Origin: Pontibacter sp. HSC-14F20
GTDB lineage: Bacteria > Bacteroidota > Bacteroidia > Cytophagales > Hymenobacteraceae
Assembly (NCBI RefSeq): GCF_019599265.1
Contig: NZ_JAHZTC010000002.1
Location: 186,001-250,000, forward strand
DNA: 64,000 bases
Direction of reading: 5' to 3'
In this document: positions 15,897-25,359 of the stretch, one piece after another
Layout of the letters: each line of letters starts with the position of its first letter
Numbering within the stretch: position 1 is the stretch's first letter
Made by a program: the position numbers and the translations under genes
The notes under the pieces: generated by a model
Seen by the model: the letters and a program-made list of their open reading frames with translations, nothing else
What the model was told of the DNA's origin: nothing
The model's database searches: none

Positions 15897-17915
15897 ATGA
15901 AATCATTATTCTCAACCATCAAAAAAGCGGCTCCTGCCGCGGCCTTTACGCTGGCACTGGCCGGCGGCGCGGCCCTGCAGGGTTGCAGCAGCGGACCTGG
16001 CGAAGGTAGTGCCACAGCTGCTGGTGTTGCCTCAGACGCTGCGCAGGCAGTGTATGTAGCACCGGGCAAGCATGACGAGTACTACTCTTTCCTGTCTGGC
16101 GGTTTCAACGGACAGATGTCTGTGTATGGACTTCCTTCCGGCCGACTGCTGAAGATCATCCCGGTGTTCACGCAGCACGGTGAGAACGGCTACGGCTACA
16201 ACGAAGAGTCGAAAGCCATGCTCAACACTTCACATGGTTTTATCCCTTGGGATGACCTGCACCACCCCAAACTGTCCCGTACAAACGGTATGACAGACGG
16301 TCGCTGGCTGTTTGCCAACGGTAACAACACCCCGCGTGTAGCCCGTGTCGACCTGTCTACTTTCGAGACTGTAGAGATCATGGAGATTCCAAACTCTGCC
16401 GGTAACCACTGCTCGCCATACCCAACTGACAACAACGAGTACGTGATTGCAGGTACACGCTTCTCTGTGCCACTCGACATGAAAGGCGGTACAGCTGACG
16501 TGAGCATGGACGAGTACAAGGACAAGTTCCGCGGCTCTATCTCCTTTATTAAAGTTGACCAGGAGAAAGGCGACATGGAGCTGGACTTCCAGATTCTGGT
16601 ACCTGGTTTTGACTACGACTTGGCAAACGGTGGCAAAGGCCCGTCTTCTGACTGGGTGTTCTTCACCACTTATAACACAGAGCGTGCCGGTACCCTGAAG
16701 GAACTGGGTGCATCGCAGAACGACCGCGACTACCTGGCTGCTGTGAACTGGAAACTGGCTGCCAAGTATGCCGCAGAAGGCAAGGCGAAGGAAATGCCAG
16801 CTTACTACTATCACAACAAAATGGACAAGGATACACACATTGCCAAGTCTACTATCAAGAAGACGGTTCGCTACCTGCTCCCGGAAGATTGCCCGGGCAT
16901 GATGTACCTGATTCCGGCACCTAAGTCACCACACGGCATCGACGTGGACCCAAGCGGCGAGCACATGGTAGTAAGCGGAAAACTGGCTGCCACCATCCCG
17001 GTGTTCTCTTTCTCTAAAATGCAAAAGGCGATCGAAGACAAGGCCTTTGACGGTGAGATCAACGGTATCCCAGTGTTCAAATACGAGTCTGTGCTGAAAG
17101 CAGAAGTGCCGGAGCCAGGTCTTGGACCATTGCACACCGAGTTTGACGGAAAAGGCAACGCCTATACCTCTATGTTCGTGTCTTCTGAAGTTGTAAAATG
17201 GAAACTGAGCGACTTCACTGTAGTAGACAGAATGCCGGTTTACTACTCAGTTGGTCACTTGATGATCCCTGGTGGTGACACCCACACACCGGACGGCAAA
17301 TACCTGGTAGCCATGAACAAGATCACCAAAGACCGCTACCTGCCAACTGGTCCTGAACTGGCACACTCTGCCCAGTTGATCGATATCAGCGGCGAGAAAA
17401 TGCGCATGCTCCTGGACTTCCCGACCGTAGCTGAACCGCACTACGCACAGGCCATTAAAGCGGAGAAAGTAGCGCCTAACAGTGTGAAATTCTACGACCT
17501 GGCCAAGAACAAGCACCCACATGCGGTGAAGAAAGAGGCTGACGCCAGCGTGACCCGCGAAGGGAATGTTGTAAGAGTGAAAATGACGGCCATCCGTAGC
17601 CACATGACCCCGGATAACATCGAAGGCGTGCAGGTAGGCGACACCGTACTCTTCCACGTGACCAACCTCGAGCAGGACTGGGACGTACCGCACGGATTCG
17701 CGGTGATGGGCGCCAACACAGCCGAAACCCTGATCATGCCGGGCGCGACACAAACGCTGCGCTGGGTACCGAAGAAAGCCGGTGTGTTCCCATTCTACTG
17801 CACCGACTTCTGTTCTGCACTCCACCAGGAAATGCAAGGCTACATCAGAGTATCTCCTAAAGGCTCTCCTGTACCAATTTCCTTCTCAACAGGCAAAAAG
17901 AAGCCTGCCGCTTAA
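15897..17915 (+). CDS. nosZ: Nitrous oxide reductase, copy 1 (clade II type)
   Basis: 672 residues from ATG 15897; an upstream in-frame ATG would overlap the cytochrome gene and add a non-signal tail. It reduces N2O to N2 in the periplasm. The leader is Sec-type with a lipobox-like L-Q-G-C and no twin arginine, as expected for clade II (atypical) NosZ. The seven-bladed propeller with the CuZ site includes D-D-L-H-H-P and conserved His residues. The C-terminal cupredoxin carries an intact CuA motif, C-T-D-F-C-S-A-L-H-Q-E-M. A terminator follows directly, so the accessory genes are likely expressed below nosZ. Confidence 0.96.
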   Translation: MKSLFSTIKKAAPAAAFTLALAGGAALQGCSSGPGEGSATAAGVASDAAQAVYVAPGKHDEYYSFLSGGFNGQMSVYGLPSGRLLKIIPVFTQHGENGYGYNEESKAMLNTSHGFIPWDDLHHPKLSRTNGMTDGRWLFANGNNTPRVARVDLSTFETVEIMEIPNSAGNHCSPYPTDNNEYVIAGTRFSVPLDMKGGTADVSMDEYKDKFRGSISFIKVDQEKGDMELDFQILVPGFDYDLANGGKGPSSDWVFFTTYNTERAGTLKELGASQNDRDYLAAVNWKLAAKYAAEGKAKEMPAYYYHNKMDKDTHIAKSTIKKTVRYLLPEDCPGMMYLIPAPKSPHGIDVDPSGEHMVVSGKLAATIPVFSFSKMQKAIEDKAFDGEINGIPVFKYESVLKAEVPEPGLGPLHTEFDGKGNAYTSMFVSSEVVKWKLSDFTVVDRMPVYYSVGHLMIPGGDTHTPDGKYLVAMNKITKDRYLPTGPELAHSAQLIDISGEKMRMLLDFPTVAEPHYAQAIKAEKVAPNSVKFYDLAKNKHPHAVKKEADASVTREGNVVRVKMTAIRSHMTPDNIEGVQVGDTVLFHVTNLEQDWDVPHGFAVMGANTAETLIMPGATQTLRWVPKKAGVFPFYCTDFCSALHQEMQGYIRVSPKGSPVPISFSTGKKKPAA

Positions 17916-17942
17916 CCAACTGGGATAAGCCGGGCAATACAA

Positions 17943-17973
17943 AAGCGGAGGTTGCCCAAAGCAGCCTCCGCTT
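17943..17973 (+). terminator. Terminator inside nos cluster 1, after nosZ
   Basis: AAGCGGAGG (17943-17951) pairs with CCTCCGCTT (17965-17973), followed by AATTTTTAATTTT. It sits between nosZ and the downstream genes. The second cluster has an equivalent hairpin at the same place, suggesting conserved partial termination. Confidence 0.85.
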
Positions 17974-18005
17974 AATTTTTAATTTTCACCTTAAAATAAA
18001 CAAGG

Positions 18006-18608
18006 ATGAAAGCTTACCTCAAAGTGCTGATGATGATAGCCTCGCTGTCTCTCGGTTTATTATTCCTCTTCCCGATGTGGAAAATCTACCTGCTGGCTCC
18101 CCAGTATCCCGAGGGGCTGGAGATGCACATCTGGGTAAACAAAATTTCAGGTGATACGGACGGAGCGCTCCAGAACTTCAATATTCTAAACCACTACATT
18201 GGTATGGAGCCAATCCACGCAGACTCGTTCGCCGAACTTAAAATCATGCCTTACATCGTCATCTTCTTTATGGTGACAGGTATACTGGTAGCCCTGCTGG
18301 GCAAAAGAAAACTGGTTCTTTCCTGGGTTGTGCTGCTGATGATAAGCGGCGCCGTAGGTATAGCCGACTTCTATATGTGGCTCAATAAATTCGGCACCAA
18401 CCTCGATCCGACTGCCCCGATCAAAGTACCGGGTATGACATACGTTCCGCCACTGCTCGGAAGCAAAACGCTGCTCAATTTCGACGCCTTGTCGCTGCCT
18501 GCCTGGGGTAGCTTAGGCATAGGGCTGGCAATATTACTGGGAGGTCTGGTGTACTTCTTCAGCCGCAGTACAGTGCAAGTGAAAAGTGCAAAAAAAGTGA
18601 TGGCATGA
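18006..18608 (+). CDS. Nos-cluster four-helix membrane protein, copy 1
   Basis: 200 residues with about four transmembrane helices (5-27, 80-100, 103-122 and 168-188) and a periplasmic loop containing W-K-I-Y and P-Q-Y-P-E-G. It lies between nosZ and nosL in both clusters. Clade II nos clusters often have a membrane protein here, thought to help electron transfer or maturation, but I cannot assign a biochemical role. Its stop codon overlaps the nosL start (ATGA), indicating translational coupling. Confidence 0.8.
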   Translation: MKAYLKVLMMIASLSLGLLFLFPMWKIYLLAPQYPEGLEMHIWVNKISGDTDGALQNFNILNHYIGMEPIHADSFAELKIMPYIVIFFMVTGILVALLGKRKLVLSWVVLLMISGAVGIADFYMWLNKFGTNLDPTAPIKVPGMTYVPPLLGSKTLLNFDALSLPAWGSLGIGLAILLGGLVYFFSRSTVQVKSAKKVMA

Positions 18609-19072
18609 AATCACTAAACTTATACCTGAGTTGCCTGGTGCTGTTGTTTGTGCTCCTGCTGGCAGGTTGCCAGGTAGAGCCACAACCCATCGCCTACGGC
18701 GAGGTAAACTGCGCCCACTGTCAGATGACAGTATCAGACAACAGGTATGGCGCTGAGATGATCAATGACAAAGGCAAACCGTTTTACTTCGACTCAGCCG
18801 AGTGTCTGGCCCTGTACCTGGACCAGAATCCGGATCAGGCAGAAAAAGCGGCCTATGTGCTGGTAACAGATTTCACTAAACCCGGTGAACTGATGGATGC
18901 CCGTAGCGCCAGTTTTATACAGAGCAAAGAGCTCCCAAGCCCGATGGGCATGTACCTGACCGCCGTGGCAGATGAAGCCACAGCTACCAGAATGCAACAG
19001 GAAGTAGGCGGTCGCCTGCTGAACTGGGAACAGGCCATGACAAGCGTTAAAAGCAATGAGAAACCTGAGTAA
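18605..19072 (+). CDS. nosL: NosL copper chaperone lipoprotein, copy 1
   Basis: 155 residues. The lipoprotein signal ends at L-L-A-G-C. The copper site motif N-C-A-H-C-Q-M follows shortly after, then S-D-N-R-Y-G. NosL delivers Cu(I) for CuZ/CuA assembly in NosZ with the NosDFY complex. It overlaps the gene before by 4 bases and nosD by 17, so it belongs to a tightly coupled operon. Confidence 0.93.
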   Translation: MKSLNLYLSCLVLLFVLLLAGCQVEPQPIAYGEVNCAHCQMTVSDNRYGAEMINDKGKPFYFDSAECLALYLDQNPDQAEKAAYVLVTDFTKPGELMDARSASFIQSKELPSPMGMYLTAVADEATATRMQQEVGGRLLNWEQAMTSVKSNEKPE

Positions 19073-20354
19073 ATTTCTAATAGTTTGCACCGCATATGCT
19101 TTGGTGTGCCTGCTGGGAAGCCCTGCTGTTTTCGGCGACACACTAAAGGTATGCACCACCTGTAAGTACCATTCCGTGAAAGAAGCCGTGCGCCAGGCGA
19201 AAGCCGGCGACATTGTGCTTGTGGATGGCGGCGTGTACAAGGAATCAGGTATAGAGATCACCCAGCCTATTAGTCTGATCGGGCGCAACAACCCCGTGAT
19301 CGACGGCCAGAACAGCGGCCAGATCATTACCATCAAATCTTCCAACGTGAAACTGGAAGGCTTTACAGTGCAAAACGTGGCCGTGAGCTACATGCGCGAC
19401 GACGCTGCCATCCGGGTGGCCGACCGCCAAAATATCCAGATACTGAACAACACGGTGCTCAACACCTACTTTGGCATATACCTGCAAAACGCCGACAACA
19501 GCGTGGTGAAAGGCAATATAGTGAAAGGAGAGAACACCGGAAAGATAGAATCATCGCTGGGCAATGCCATACATGTGTGGCGCACTGACGGTGCCGAGAT
19601 TAGTAACAACAGGGTAGAGGGACACCGCGACGGCATCTATTTTGAGTATGTAACCAACAGCCAGGTGCACGAAAACATCAGCGAGCGCAACAACCGCTAC
19701 GGGCTGCACTTTATGTTCTCGGACGGCAACGTGTATACCCAAAATATTTTCCGGGAAAACGGGGCCGGTGTGGCAGTGATGTATACCCGCAACATCCGGA
19801 TGGAGCACAACACCTTTGAAGATAACTGGGGCGCAGCCGCTTACGGACTGCTGCTGAAGGATATCTCGCAAAGCGTTATCCTAAACAATACCTTCCGCAG
19901 AAACACCACCGGCATTTACATGGAAAGCTCCAGCCGGCTCGACATCACCAGCAACGATTTTGACCGCAATGGCTGGGCCATACGCCTGTTGTCGAGCTGC
20001 ATTCAGGATACTTTCCGTCTCAACAACTTTACCGGCAACTCCTTTGATGTGAGCACCAACGGCAGCCCTACCATGAACCTGTTTGAGCACAACTACTGGG
20101 ACAAATACAACGGCTATGACCTCGACAAGGACAAAGTAGGAGACGTGCCCTACCGGCCGGTGAGTCTGTACTCGATGCTGGTAGAACGGGTGCCGCCATC
20201 GGTTATGTTTATGCGCAGTTTTATGGTTGACCTGATGGATAGTATCGAGCGGGTACTGCCGAGTTTTATACCTGAGAGTCTGGTCGATGAACGGCCTTCA
20301 ATGAAGAAAATAGATCATGATAGCGATAGAAAACTTGTCCAAAACTTACGGTAA
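19056..20354 (+). CDS. nosD: NosD periplasmic beta-helix protein, copy 1
   Basis: 432 residues. A signal peptide is followed by a mature N-terminus with C-T-T-C-K-Y and many right-handed beta-helix (CASH/PbH1) repeats rich in N-N-T, such as I-L-N-N-T-V and I-L-N-N-T-F. NosD works with the NosFY ABC transporter to pass copper or sulfur to NosZ. The 3' end overlaps nosF by 38 bases. Confidence 0.93.
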   Translation: MRNLSKFLIVCTAYALVCLLGSPAVFGDTLKVCTTCKYHSVKEAVRQAKAGDIVLVDGGVYKESGIEITQPISLIGRNNPVIDGQNSGQIITIKSSNVKLEGFTVQNVAVSYMRDDAAIRVADRQNIQILNNTVLNTYFGIYLQNADNSVVKGNIVKGENTGKIESSLGNAIHVWRTDGAEISNNRVEGHRDGIYFEYVTNSQVHENISERNNRYGLHFMFSDGNVYTQNIFRENGAGVAVMYTRNIRMEHNTFEDNWGAAAYGLLLKDISQSVILNNTFRRNTTGIYMESSSRLDITSNDFDRNGWAIRLLSSCIQDTFRLNNFTGNSFDVSTNGSPTMNLFEHNYWDKYNGYDLDKDKVGDVPYRPVSLYSMLVERVPPSVMFMRSFMVDLMDSIERVLPSFIPESLVDERPSMKKIDHDSDRKLVQNLR

Positions 20355-21024
20355 GCTGACCGTGCTGAAAGACCTGACGGTACACTTTGAAGGTGGCCGT
20401 GTGGTGTCCATCATTGGCCCTAACGGGGCAGGCAAGACCACCATGAGCAAGTGCATTCTGGGGATGGTACTGCCCGACAGCGGCGACATCAAATTTAACG
20501 GCGAAAGTGTGCTCAGGAAGTACGCTTACCGCAGCCAGTTCGGTTACATGCCCCAGATCGGCCGCTACCCCGAGAACATGAAAATCCGCCAGGTGATTGA
20601 AATGGTGCGCGACATCCGTAAAGGTGCCGCTTCTATAGACGAAGAATTAATAGGCTTGTATGGCCTGAAAGATATGTATGATAAAAGGATGGGTGCGCTG
20701 TCGGGCGGCACGAAGCAAAAAGTGAGTGCGGCACTGGCTTTCATGTTCGACCCGCAGGTGCTCATCCTTGATGAACCAACCGCCGGCCTTGATCCGATTT
20801 CGGCGGAGATCCTGAAGTGTAAAATCCTGAAAGAAAAGAAAAAAGGCAAGCTGATCCTGATCACCTCGCACATTATGAGCGAAGTAGAAGAGGTGGCTGA
20901 CGAAGTGATGTGCCTGATGGATGGAGCAGTGAAGTTTCACGAGACAATTTCCGGTATCAAACACCACACCAACGAGGAGCGCTTGAGCCGCGCAATTGCC
21001 AAAATTATGAACGAGGAGGACTAA
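20317..21024 (+). CDS. nosF: NosF ABC transporter ATPase, copy 1
   Basis: 235 residues with all ATPase motifs: Walker A G-P-N-G-A-G-K-T, signature L-S-G-G-T-K-Q, Walker B V-L-I-L-D-E-P and the H-loop S-H. It energises the NosDFY complex. The start ATG lies inside the end of nosD. The region around Walker A shares a 67-base identical run with copy 2. Confidence 0.95.
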   Translation: MIAIENLSKTYGKLTVLKDLTVHFEGGRVVSIIGPNGAGKTTMSKCILGMVLPDSGDIKFNGESVLRKYAYRSQFGYMPQIGRYPENMKIRQVIEMVRDIRKGAASIDEELIGLYGLKDMYDKRMGALSGGTKQKVSAALAFMFDPQVLILDEPTAGLDPISAEILKCKILKEKKKGKLILITSHIMSEVEEVADEVMCLMDGAVKFHETISGIKHHTNEERLSRAIAKIMNEED

Positions 21025-21027
21025 ACC

Positions 21028-21795
21028 ATGAACAAGCTCATCAAGTACGTGCTCTATGACATTGTGCGCAACAAGATCATTGTCGCTTATACGCTGTTTC
21101 TGCTGCTGCTCTCCATCGGTTTGTTTCACCTGGGCGGCAGTCCGGATAAGGGCCTGCTGAGCCTTTTGAACCTGGTGCTTCTGACGGTGCCTTTGATCAG
21201 CATCGTCTTTGGCACCACCCACTTCTACAACTCCTACGAGTTCATGGAATTGCTGGTCTCCCAACCTATAAAGCGCAGCAAGATCTTTCTGAGTGAGTAC
21301 CTGGGCGTGTCGCTCTCCCTTTCGGTTGCCTTCGGGATCGGGGTAGGCGTGCCGGTGCTCTTGTTTGCTCCCGGCGCCACCGGTTTATTCTTGTTGCTCA
21401 CGGGCATCTTTGTCACCTTCATTTTTGTGGCCCTGGCCTTTCTGGCCTCTGTGATTACACGCGACAAGGCCAAAGGCATCGGTATAGCGCTGCTGCTCTG
21501 GTTTTACTTTGCGTTGATCTACGACGGGCTGGTGCTCTTTGTCCTCTACTCCTTTGGCGACTATCCGCTGGAGAAGGCGACCCTGGTGCTCACAGCCCTC
21601 AACCCGGTGGATCTGGGGCGGGTGCTGGTGCTGCTCAACCTGGACGTATCGGCGATGATGGGTTACACAGGGGCTCTCTACAAGAGCATCTTTGGCAGTG
21701 GCTGGGGCATTGCCATTGCCTTTGCCGTGATGGTGCTCTGGGTGCTGCTTCCGCTGCTCAGTGCCAGAAGGGTCTTCCAGAAAAGAGATCTTTAG
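21028..21795 (+). CDS. nosY: NosY ABC transporter permease, copy 1
   Basis: 255 residues with about six transmembrane helices; the ABC-2 type permease of the NosDFY complex that matures NosZ. Starts 3 bases after nosF. It differs from the second copy by one residue (Val/Ala in L-S-V-A-F versus L-S-A-A-F) and about 6 bases in 768, far closer than the other gene pairs. Last gene of the cluster. Confidence 0.94.
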   Translation: MNKLIKYVLYDIVRNKIIVAYTLFLLLLSIGLFHLGGSPDKGLLSLLNLVLLTVPLISIVFGTTHFYNSYEFMELLVSQPIKRSKIFLSEYLGVSLSLSVAFGIGVGVPVLLFAPGATGLFLLLTGIFVTFIFVALAFLASVITRDKAKGIGIALLLWFYFALIYDGLVLFVLYSFGDYPLEKATLVLTALNPVDLGRVLVLLNLDVSAMMGYTGALYKSIFGSGWGIAIAFAVMVLWVLLPLLSARRVFQKRDL

Positions 21796-21843
21796 GTATA
21801 GCAGTCCGCCGTAGTAGATGGGAACATTGCTATTTTTATAAAC

Positions 21844-21877
21844 AAAAGAGCGCAGGTCAGTCGGCCTGCGCTCTTTT
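21844..21877. terminator. Terminator of nos cluster 1
   Basis: AAAAGAGCGCAGG (21844-21856) and CCTGCGCTCTTTT (21865-21877) form a perfect 13-base stem. It separates the two clusters. The remaining bases to 22082 hold no gene and no TGAC-N4-GTCA site. Confidence 0.9.
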
Positions 21878-22082
21878 GCTTTTACGAGTCAGGATTTTCG
21901 GGCGGCGACAAGAACGGGTGCTCAACCACAGCGCGCTACCATAGCTAAGAATTATACAAAAAATGGAAAGCATTGAAAATGGGTATATACTTCACTGTCC
22001 GCGCCTAAAAAAAACCGGATAGGATACGGTGCGTACACAAGCCAAGAATGTTTAACAATACTCACCTTAAGCACCAAAAACT

Positions 22083-22628
22083 ATGGCAAATCAGTCCCAA
22101 CCATTAAACACATTACTGCATGGTCTACTACCGAAGTCTGTCAGATATGGTATAGCAGCCTTGTTCTGCGGCACTTTGCTTTTTAGCTGTTCATCAGGAG
22201 ACAATGAAAATAAGACTGCCGAGTCGCAAGAACAAACCGGCCTGGCGCACCAGCAGGAGCAAGCGCCTGTAGAAGATGACGGCAAAGGTATAGGCCCTAT
22301 TTCTTCTATTGAAGTAAGTGCAGATATAGATGAAGCCCTGGCTGCTGAGGGAAAAACGATATTTGAAGGCAAATGCTCCGCCTGCCACCAGTTATCTGAC
22401 CAGAAAATTGTAGGACCTGGCCTGCTGGGCGTGACAGAGAAACGCAAGCCGGAATGGATCATGAACATGGTGATCAACCCCGAAGAAATGACCAAGAAAG
22501 ATCCGACCGCCAAAAAGCTGCTGGCGGAACACTTAACTCAGATGACCAACCAGAACATCAACGAGGCCGATGCCAGAGCTATACTGGAGTTCTTACGCCA
22601 GAATGACCTGCAGGCACAAGGAAAATAA
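22083..22628 (+). CDS. Lipoprotein monoheme cytochrome c of nos cluster 2
   Basis: 181 residues. The N-terminus is longer than in copy 1, with a hydrophobic segment ending in a lipobox L-L-F-S-C, then an acidic linker and the cytochrome domain with C-S-A-C-H. The heme domain differs from copy 1 by only a few residues, while the signal region is unrelated in detail. Probable electron donor to the second NosZ. No Crp/Fnr-like palindrome was seen upstream, so this cluster may be regulated differently or read through from cluster 1. Confidence 0.9.
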   Translation: MANQSQPLNTLLHGLLPKSVRYGIAALFCGTLLFSCSSGDNENKTAESQEQTGLAHQQEQAPVEDDGKGIGPISSIEVSADIDEALAAEGKTIFEGKCSACHQLSDQKIVGPGLLGVTEKRKPEWIMNMVINPEEMTKKDPTAKKLLAEHLTQMTNQNINEADARAILEFLRQNDLQAQGK

Positions 22629-22645
22629 TCTAAACCCCAAATATC

Positions 22646-24679
22646 ATGAAAGTACTAAACCAGAAATTAAAAGCAATAGCACCCCGGCTAGGCTTTATGC
22701 TGACGCTTATTGCAGGTGTGGTACTGCAAGCATGTGGAGGAGGAGACGAGAGTAAGAAATCGGACACAGTTGATTCTGATGCCGCTGCTGCAGTATATGT
22801 TCCACCAGGACAACACGATGAATATTATTCTTTTCTATCCGGAGGCTTTAACGGGCAGGTTTCCGTCTATGGTCTTCCTTCGGGCAGGCTACTGAAGGTT
22901 ATACCTGTATTTACCCAGTTTGCTGAAAACGGGTATGGTTATAACGAAGAAACAAAGCCAATGCTGATGACATCGCACGGTTTTATACCTTGGGATGACC
23001 TGCACCACCCGAAACTGTCGCGCACCGACGGCATGGCAGATGGCAAGTTCCTGTATGTGAACGGCAACAACACGCCTCGGGTGGCGAAGGTAGACCTGAC
23101 GACTTTTGAGACCGTGGAGATCATGGAGATTCCGAACTCTGCTGGTAACCACTGCTCACCATACCCCACCAACAACAACGAATACATTCTTGCCGGTACC
23201 CGTTTTTCTGTTCCTCTGGACATGAAAGGTGGTATAGCCGAAGAAAGTATGGAAGATTATAAAGACAAGTTCCGCGGCTCAATTTCTTTCATCAAAACAA
23301 ATGAAGATGATGGCCACATGGAGCTGGACTTCCAGATATTGGTACCTGGTTTTGACTATGACCTGGCAAACGGTGGCAAAGGACCTTCCGGTGACTGGGT
23401 ATTTTTCACGACCTACAACACAGAGCGTGCAAACACTCTGAAAGAACTGGGTGCCTCTCAGAACGACCGCGACTACCTGGCCGCGATCAACTGGAAGCTG
23501 GCAGCCAAGTATGCTGCCGAGGGCAAAACACATGAGATGCCGGCCAACTATTACCACAACACGATGGACCACAATTCTCATATCGCCAAATCTAACGTGG
23601 TTAAAAAGGTGCGTTACCTGCTGCCGGAAGAATGTCCGGGTATGATGTACCTGATTCCGGCACCAAAGTCGCCGCACGGTATTGACGTAGACCCAACCGG
23701 TGAGTACATGGTAGTGAACGGAAAGCTGGCCGCTACGCTCCCTGTTTTCTCTTTCTCTAAAATGCAGCAGGCTATTGAAAACAAGGATTTTGATGGTGAA
23801 GTAAACGGTATACCTGTGTTCAAGTACGAATCTGTACTCTATGGTGAAGTACAGGAACCCGGCTTAGGACCGTTGCATACCGAGTTTGATGGCAGAGGAA
23901 ATGCTTACTCAACTATGTTCGTTTCATCTGAAGTGGTGAAGTGGAATGTGAAGGACCTGAAGGTGTTGGATAGAATGCCGGTATACTACTCGCCGGGTCA
24001 CCTGATGATTCCGGGTGGAGATACAAAAGAGCCGGATGGCAAATACCTGGTGGTAATGAACAAAATTACCAAAGACCGTTACCTGCCAACCGGACCAGAA
24101 CTGCTGCACTCCGCCCAGTTGATTGACATCAGCGGCGATAAAATGAGGATGCTGCTCGACTTCCCGACCCTGGCCGAACCGCACTACGCACAGGCTATTC
24201 AGGCAGATAAAGTGGCACCTAACAGCGTTAAGTTTTTCAAACTGGATGAGAACACCCACCCGGAAGCTGTGAAGAAAGAGGCTGACGCGAGTGTGACACG
24301 GCAGGGCAGGACAGTGAAAGTGAACATGACTTCCATCCGAAGCCACTTTACGCCAGATAATATTGAAGGGGTGCAGGTTGGTGATACGGTTATTTTCCAT
24401 GTGACCAACCTCGAGCAGGACTGGGATGTACCGCACGGATTCGCGGTGATGGGGGCCAACAATGCTGAAACCCTGATCATGCCCGGCGCCACGCAATCGC
24501 TGCGCTGGGTACCGAAGCAAGCCGGTGTGTATCCGTTCTACTGTACGGACTTCTGTTCTGCACTCCACCAGGAAATGCAGGGCTATGTGCGGGTTTCACC
24601 GAGAGGATCTAACGTTCCTATAAAATTCTCGACCGGCCAGAAGAGACCGGTTCCTCCGGCTCAGGCAAGTGTAAACTAA
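22646..24679 (+). CDS. nosZ: Nitrous oxide reductase, copy 2 (clade II type)
   Basis: 677 residues. Sec-type lipoprotein leader ending V-L-Q-A-C. The propeller and the CuA motif (C-T-D-F-C-S-A-L-H-Q-E-M) are intact, so it should be active. Very similar to copy 1 through most of its length, with differences concentrated in the leader, surface loops and the C-terminal tail (P-V-P-P-A-Q-A). Starts 17 bases after the cytochrome gene and is followed by a terminator-like hairpin. Confidence 0.95.
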   Translation: MKVLNQKLKAIAPRLGFMLTLIAGVVLQACGGGDESKKSDTVDSDAAAAVYVPPGQHDEYYSFLSGGFNGQVSVYGLPSGRLLKVIPVFTQFAENGYGYNEETKPMLMTSHGFIPWDDLHHPKLSRTDGMADGKFLYVNGNNTPRVAKVDLTTFETVEIMEIPNSAGNHCSPYPTNNNEYILAGTRFSVPLDMKGGIAEESMEDYKDKFRGSISFIKTNEDDGHMELDFQILVPGFDYDLANGGKGPSGDWVFFTTYNTERANTLKELGASQNDRDYLAAINWKLAAKYAAEGKTHEMPANYYHNTMDHNSHIAKSNVVKKVRYLLPEECPGMMYLIPAPKSPHGIDVDPTGEYMVVNGKLAATLPVFSFSKMQQAIENKDFDGEVNGIPVFKYESVLYGEVQEPGLGPLHTEFDGRGNAYSTMFVSSEVVKWNVKDLKVLDRMPVYYSPGHLMIPGGDTKEPDGKYLVVMNKITKDRYLPTGPELLHSAQLIDISGDKMRMLLDFPTLAEPHYAQAIQADKVAPNSVKFFKLDENTHPEAVKKEADASVTRQGRTVKVNMTSIRSHFTPDNIEGVQVGDTVIFHVTNLEQDWDVPHGFAVMGANNAETLIMPGATQSLRWVPKQAGVYPFYCTDFCSALHQEMQGYVRVSPRGSNVPIKFSTGQKRPVPPAQASVN

Positions 24680-24697
24680 ATCAGCTGATACAACTGG

Positions 24698-24736
24698 ACA
24701 GCGGAGTTTGTTAAAACCAGGCTTCGCTGTTCTTTT
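24698..24736 (+). terminator. Terminator inside nos cluster 2, after nosZ
   Basis: ACAGCGGAG (24698-24706) pairs with CTTCGCTGT (24722-24730) with one G-U pair, followed by TCTTTTT. The position matches the hairpin in cluster 1 though the sequence differs. Confidence 0.8.
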
Positions 24737-24761
24737 TATACCTTCAAACTAATCAGAAAGG

Positions 24762-25343
24762 ATGCGCATATACCTGAGAGTACTAATGGTAGTGGCAGCA
24801 TTGTCACTCGGCACACTGTTTTTCTTCCCGATGTGGAAGATATACCTGGAGGCACCACAATATCCCGAGGGACTGGAGCTGCACATCTGGATAAACAAAC
24901 TGGGCGGAAGCTCTGAGAGCGTACTGCAAAACTTCAATATCCTGAATCATTATATCGGGATGGAGCCCATTAATCCGGATTCTTTTGCCGAACTCAAATA
25001 CATGCCTTATATTGTTATATTCTTTATGGTGACGGGCGTGATTGTGGGGCTGCTGGGTAAAAGAAAGCTGGTGCTGTATTGGGTTATTTTGCTGGCCATA
25101 GCGGGTGCTGTCGGAATCGCTGACTTCTACCTCTGGCTGCACAAGTATGGTACCAACCTCAGTCCGAATGCTCCCATCAAGGTGCCGGGTATGACCTATA
25201 TTCCACCACTGATTGGGCCCAAGGAACTGCTCAACTTTAACGCGCTGTCGTTGCCGGCCTGGGGGAGCCTGGGCGTCTTCCTGGCTTTAGTAATAGGCGG
25301 ACTCGTATACCTGTTAAGCAGGCGCAAAGTCAATTCCACTTAA
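24762..25343 (+). CDS. Nos-cluster four-helix membrane protein, copy 2
   Basis: 193 residues, clearly homologous to the protein at 18006-18608, with the same four predicted helices and P-Q-Y-P-E-G loop. The C-terminal tail is shorter and does not overlap nosL; there is a 16-base gap instead of the ATGA coupling of cluster 1. Role unknown, presumably support of NosZ. Confidence 0.8.
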   Translation: MRIYLRVLMVVAALSLGTLFFFPMWKIYLEAPQYPEGLELHIWINKLGGSSESVLQNFNILNHYIGMEPINPDSFAELKYMPYIVIFFMVTGVIVGLLGKRKLVLYWVILLAIAGAVGIADFYLWLHKYGTNLSPNAPIKVPGMTYIPPLIGPKELLNFNALSLPAWGSLGVFLALVIGGLVYLLSRRKVNST

Positions 25344-25359
25344 TCCAACAATCTTTGAC

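Larger units (their letters stand above)
15383..21805 (+). repeat. Nos cluster copy 1 of a tandem duplication
   Basis: Seven genes (cytochrome c, nosZ, 4-TM protein, nosL, nosD, nosF, nosY) are repeated in the same order and orientation at 22083-28556. Similarity is uneven. The cytochrome 3' half (about 9 differences in 240 bases by eye), a 67-base run in nosF and all of nosY (about 6 differences in 768 bases, plus the bases just after the stop) are nearly identical. The cytochrome 5' end, the region between clusters and parts of nosZ and nosD have diverged. This pattern points to gene conversion after an older duplication. Confidence 0.9.
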
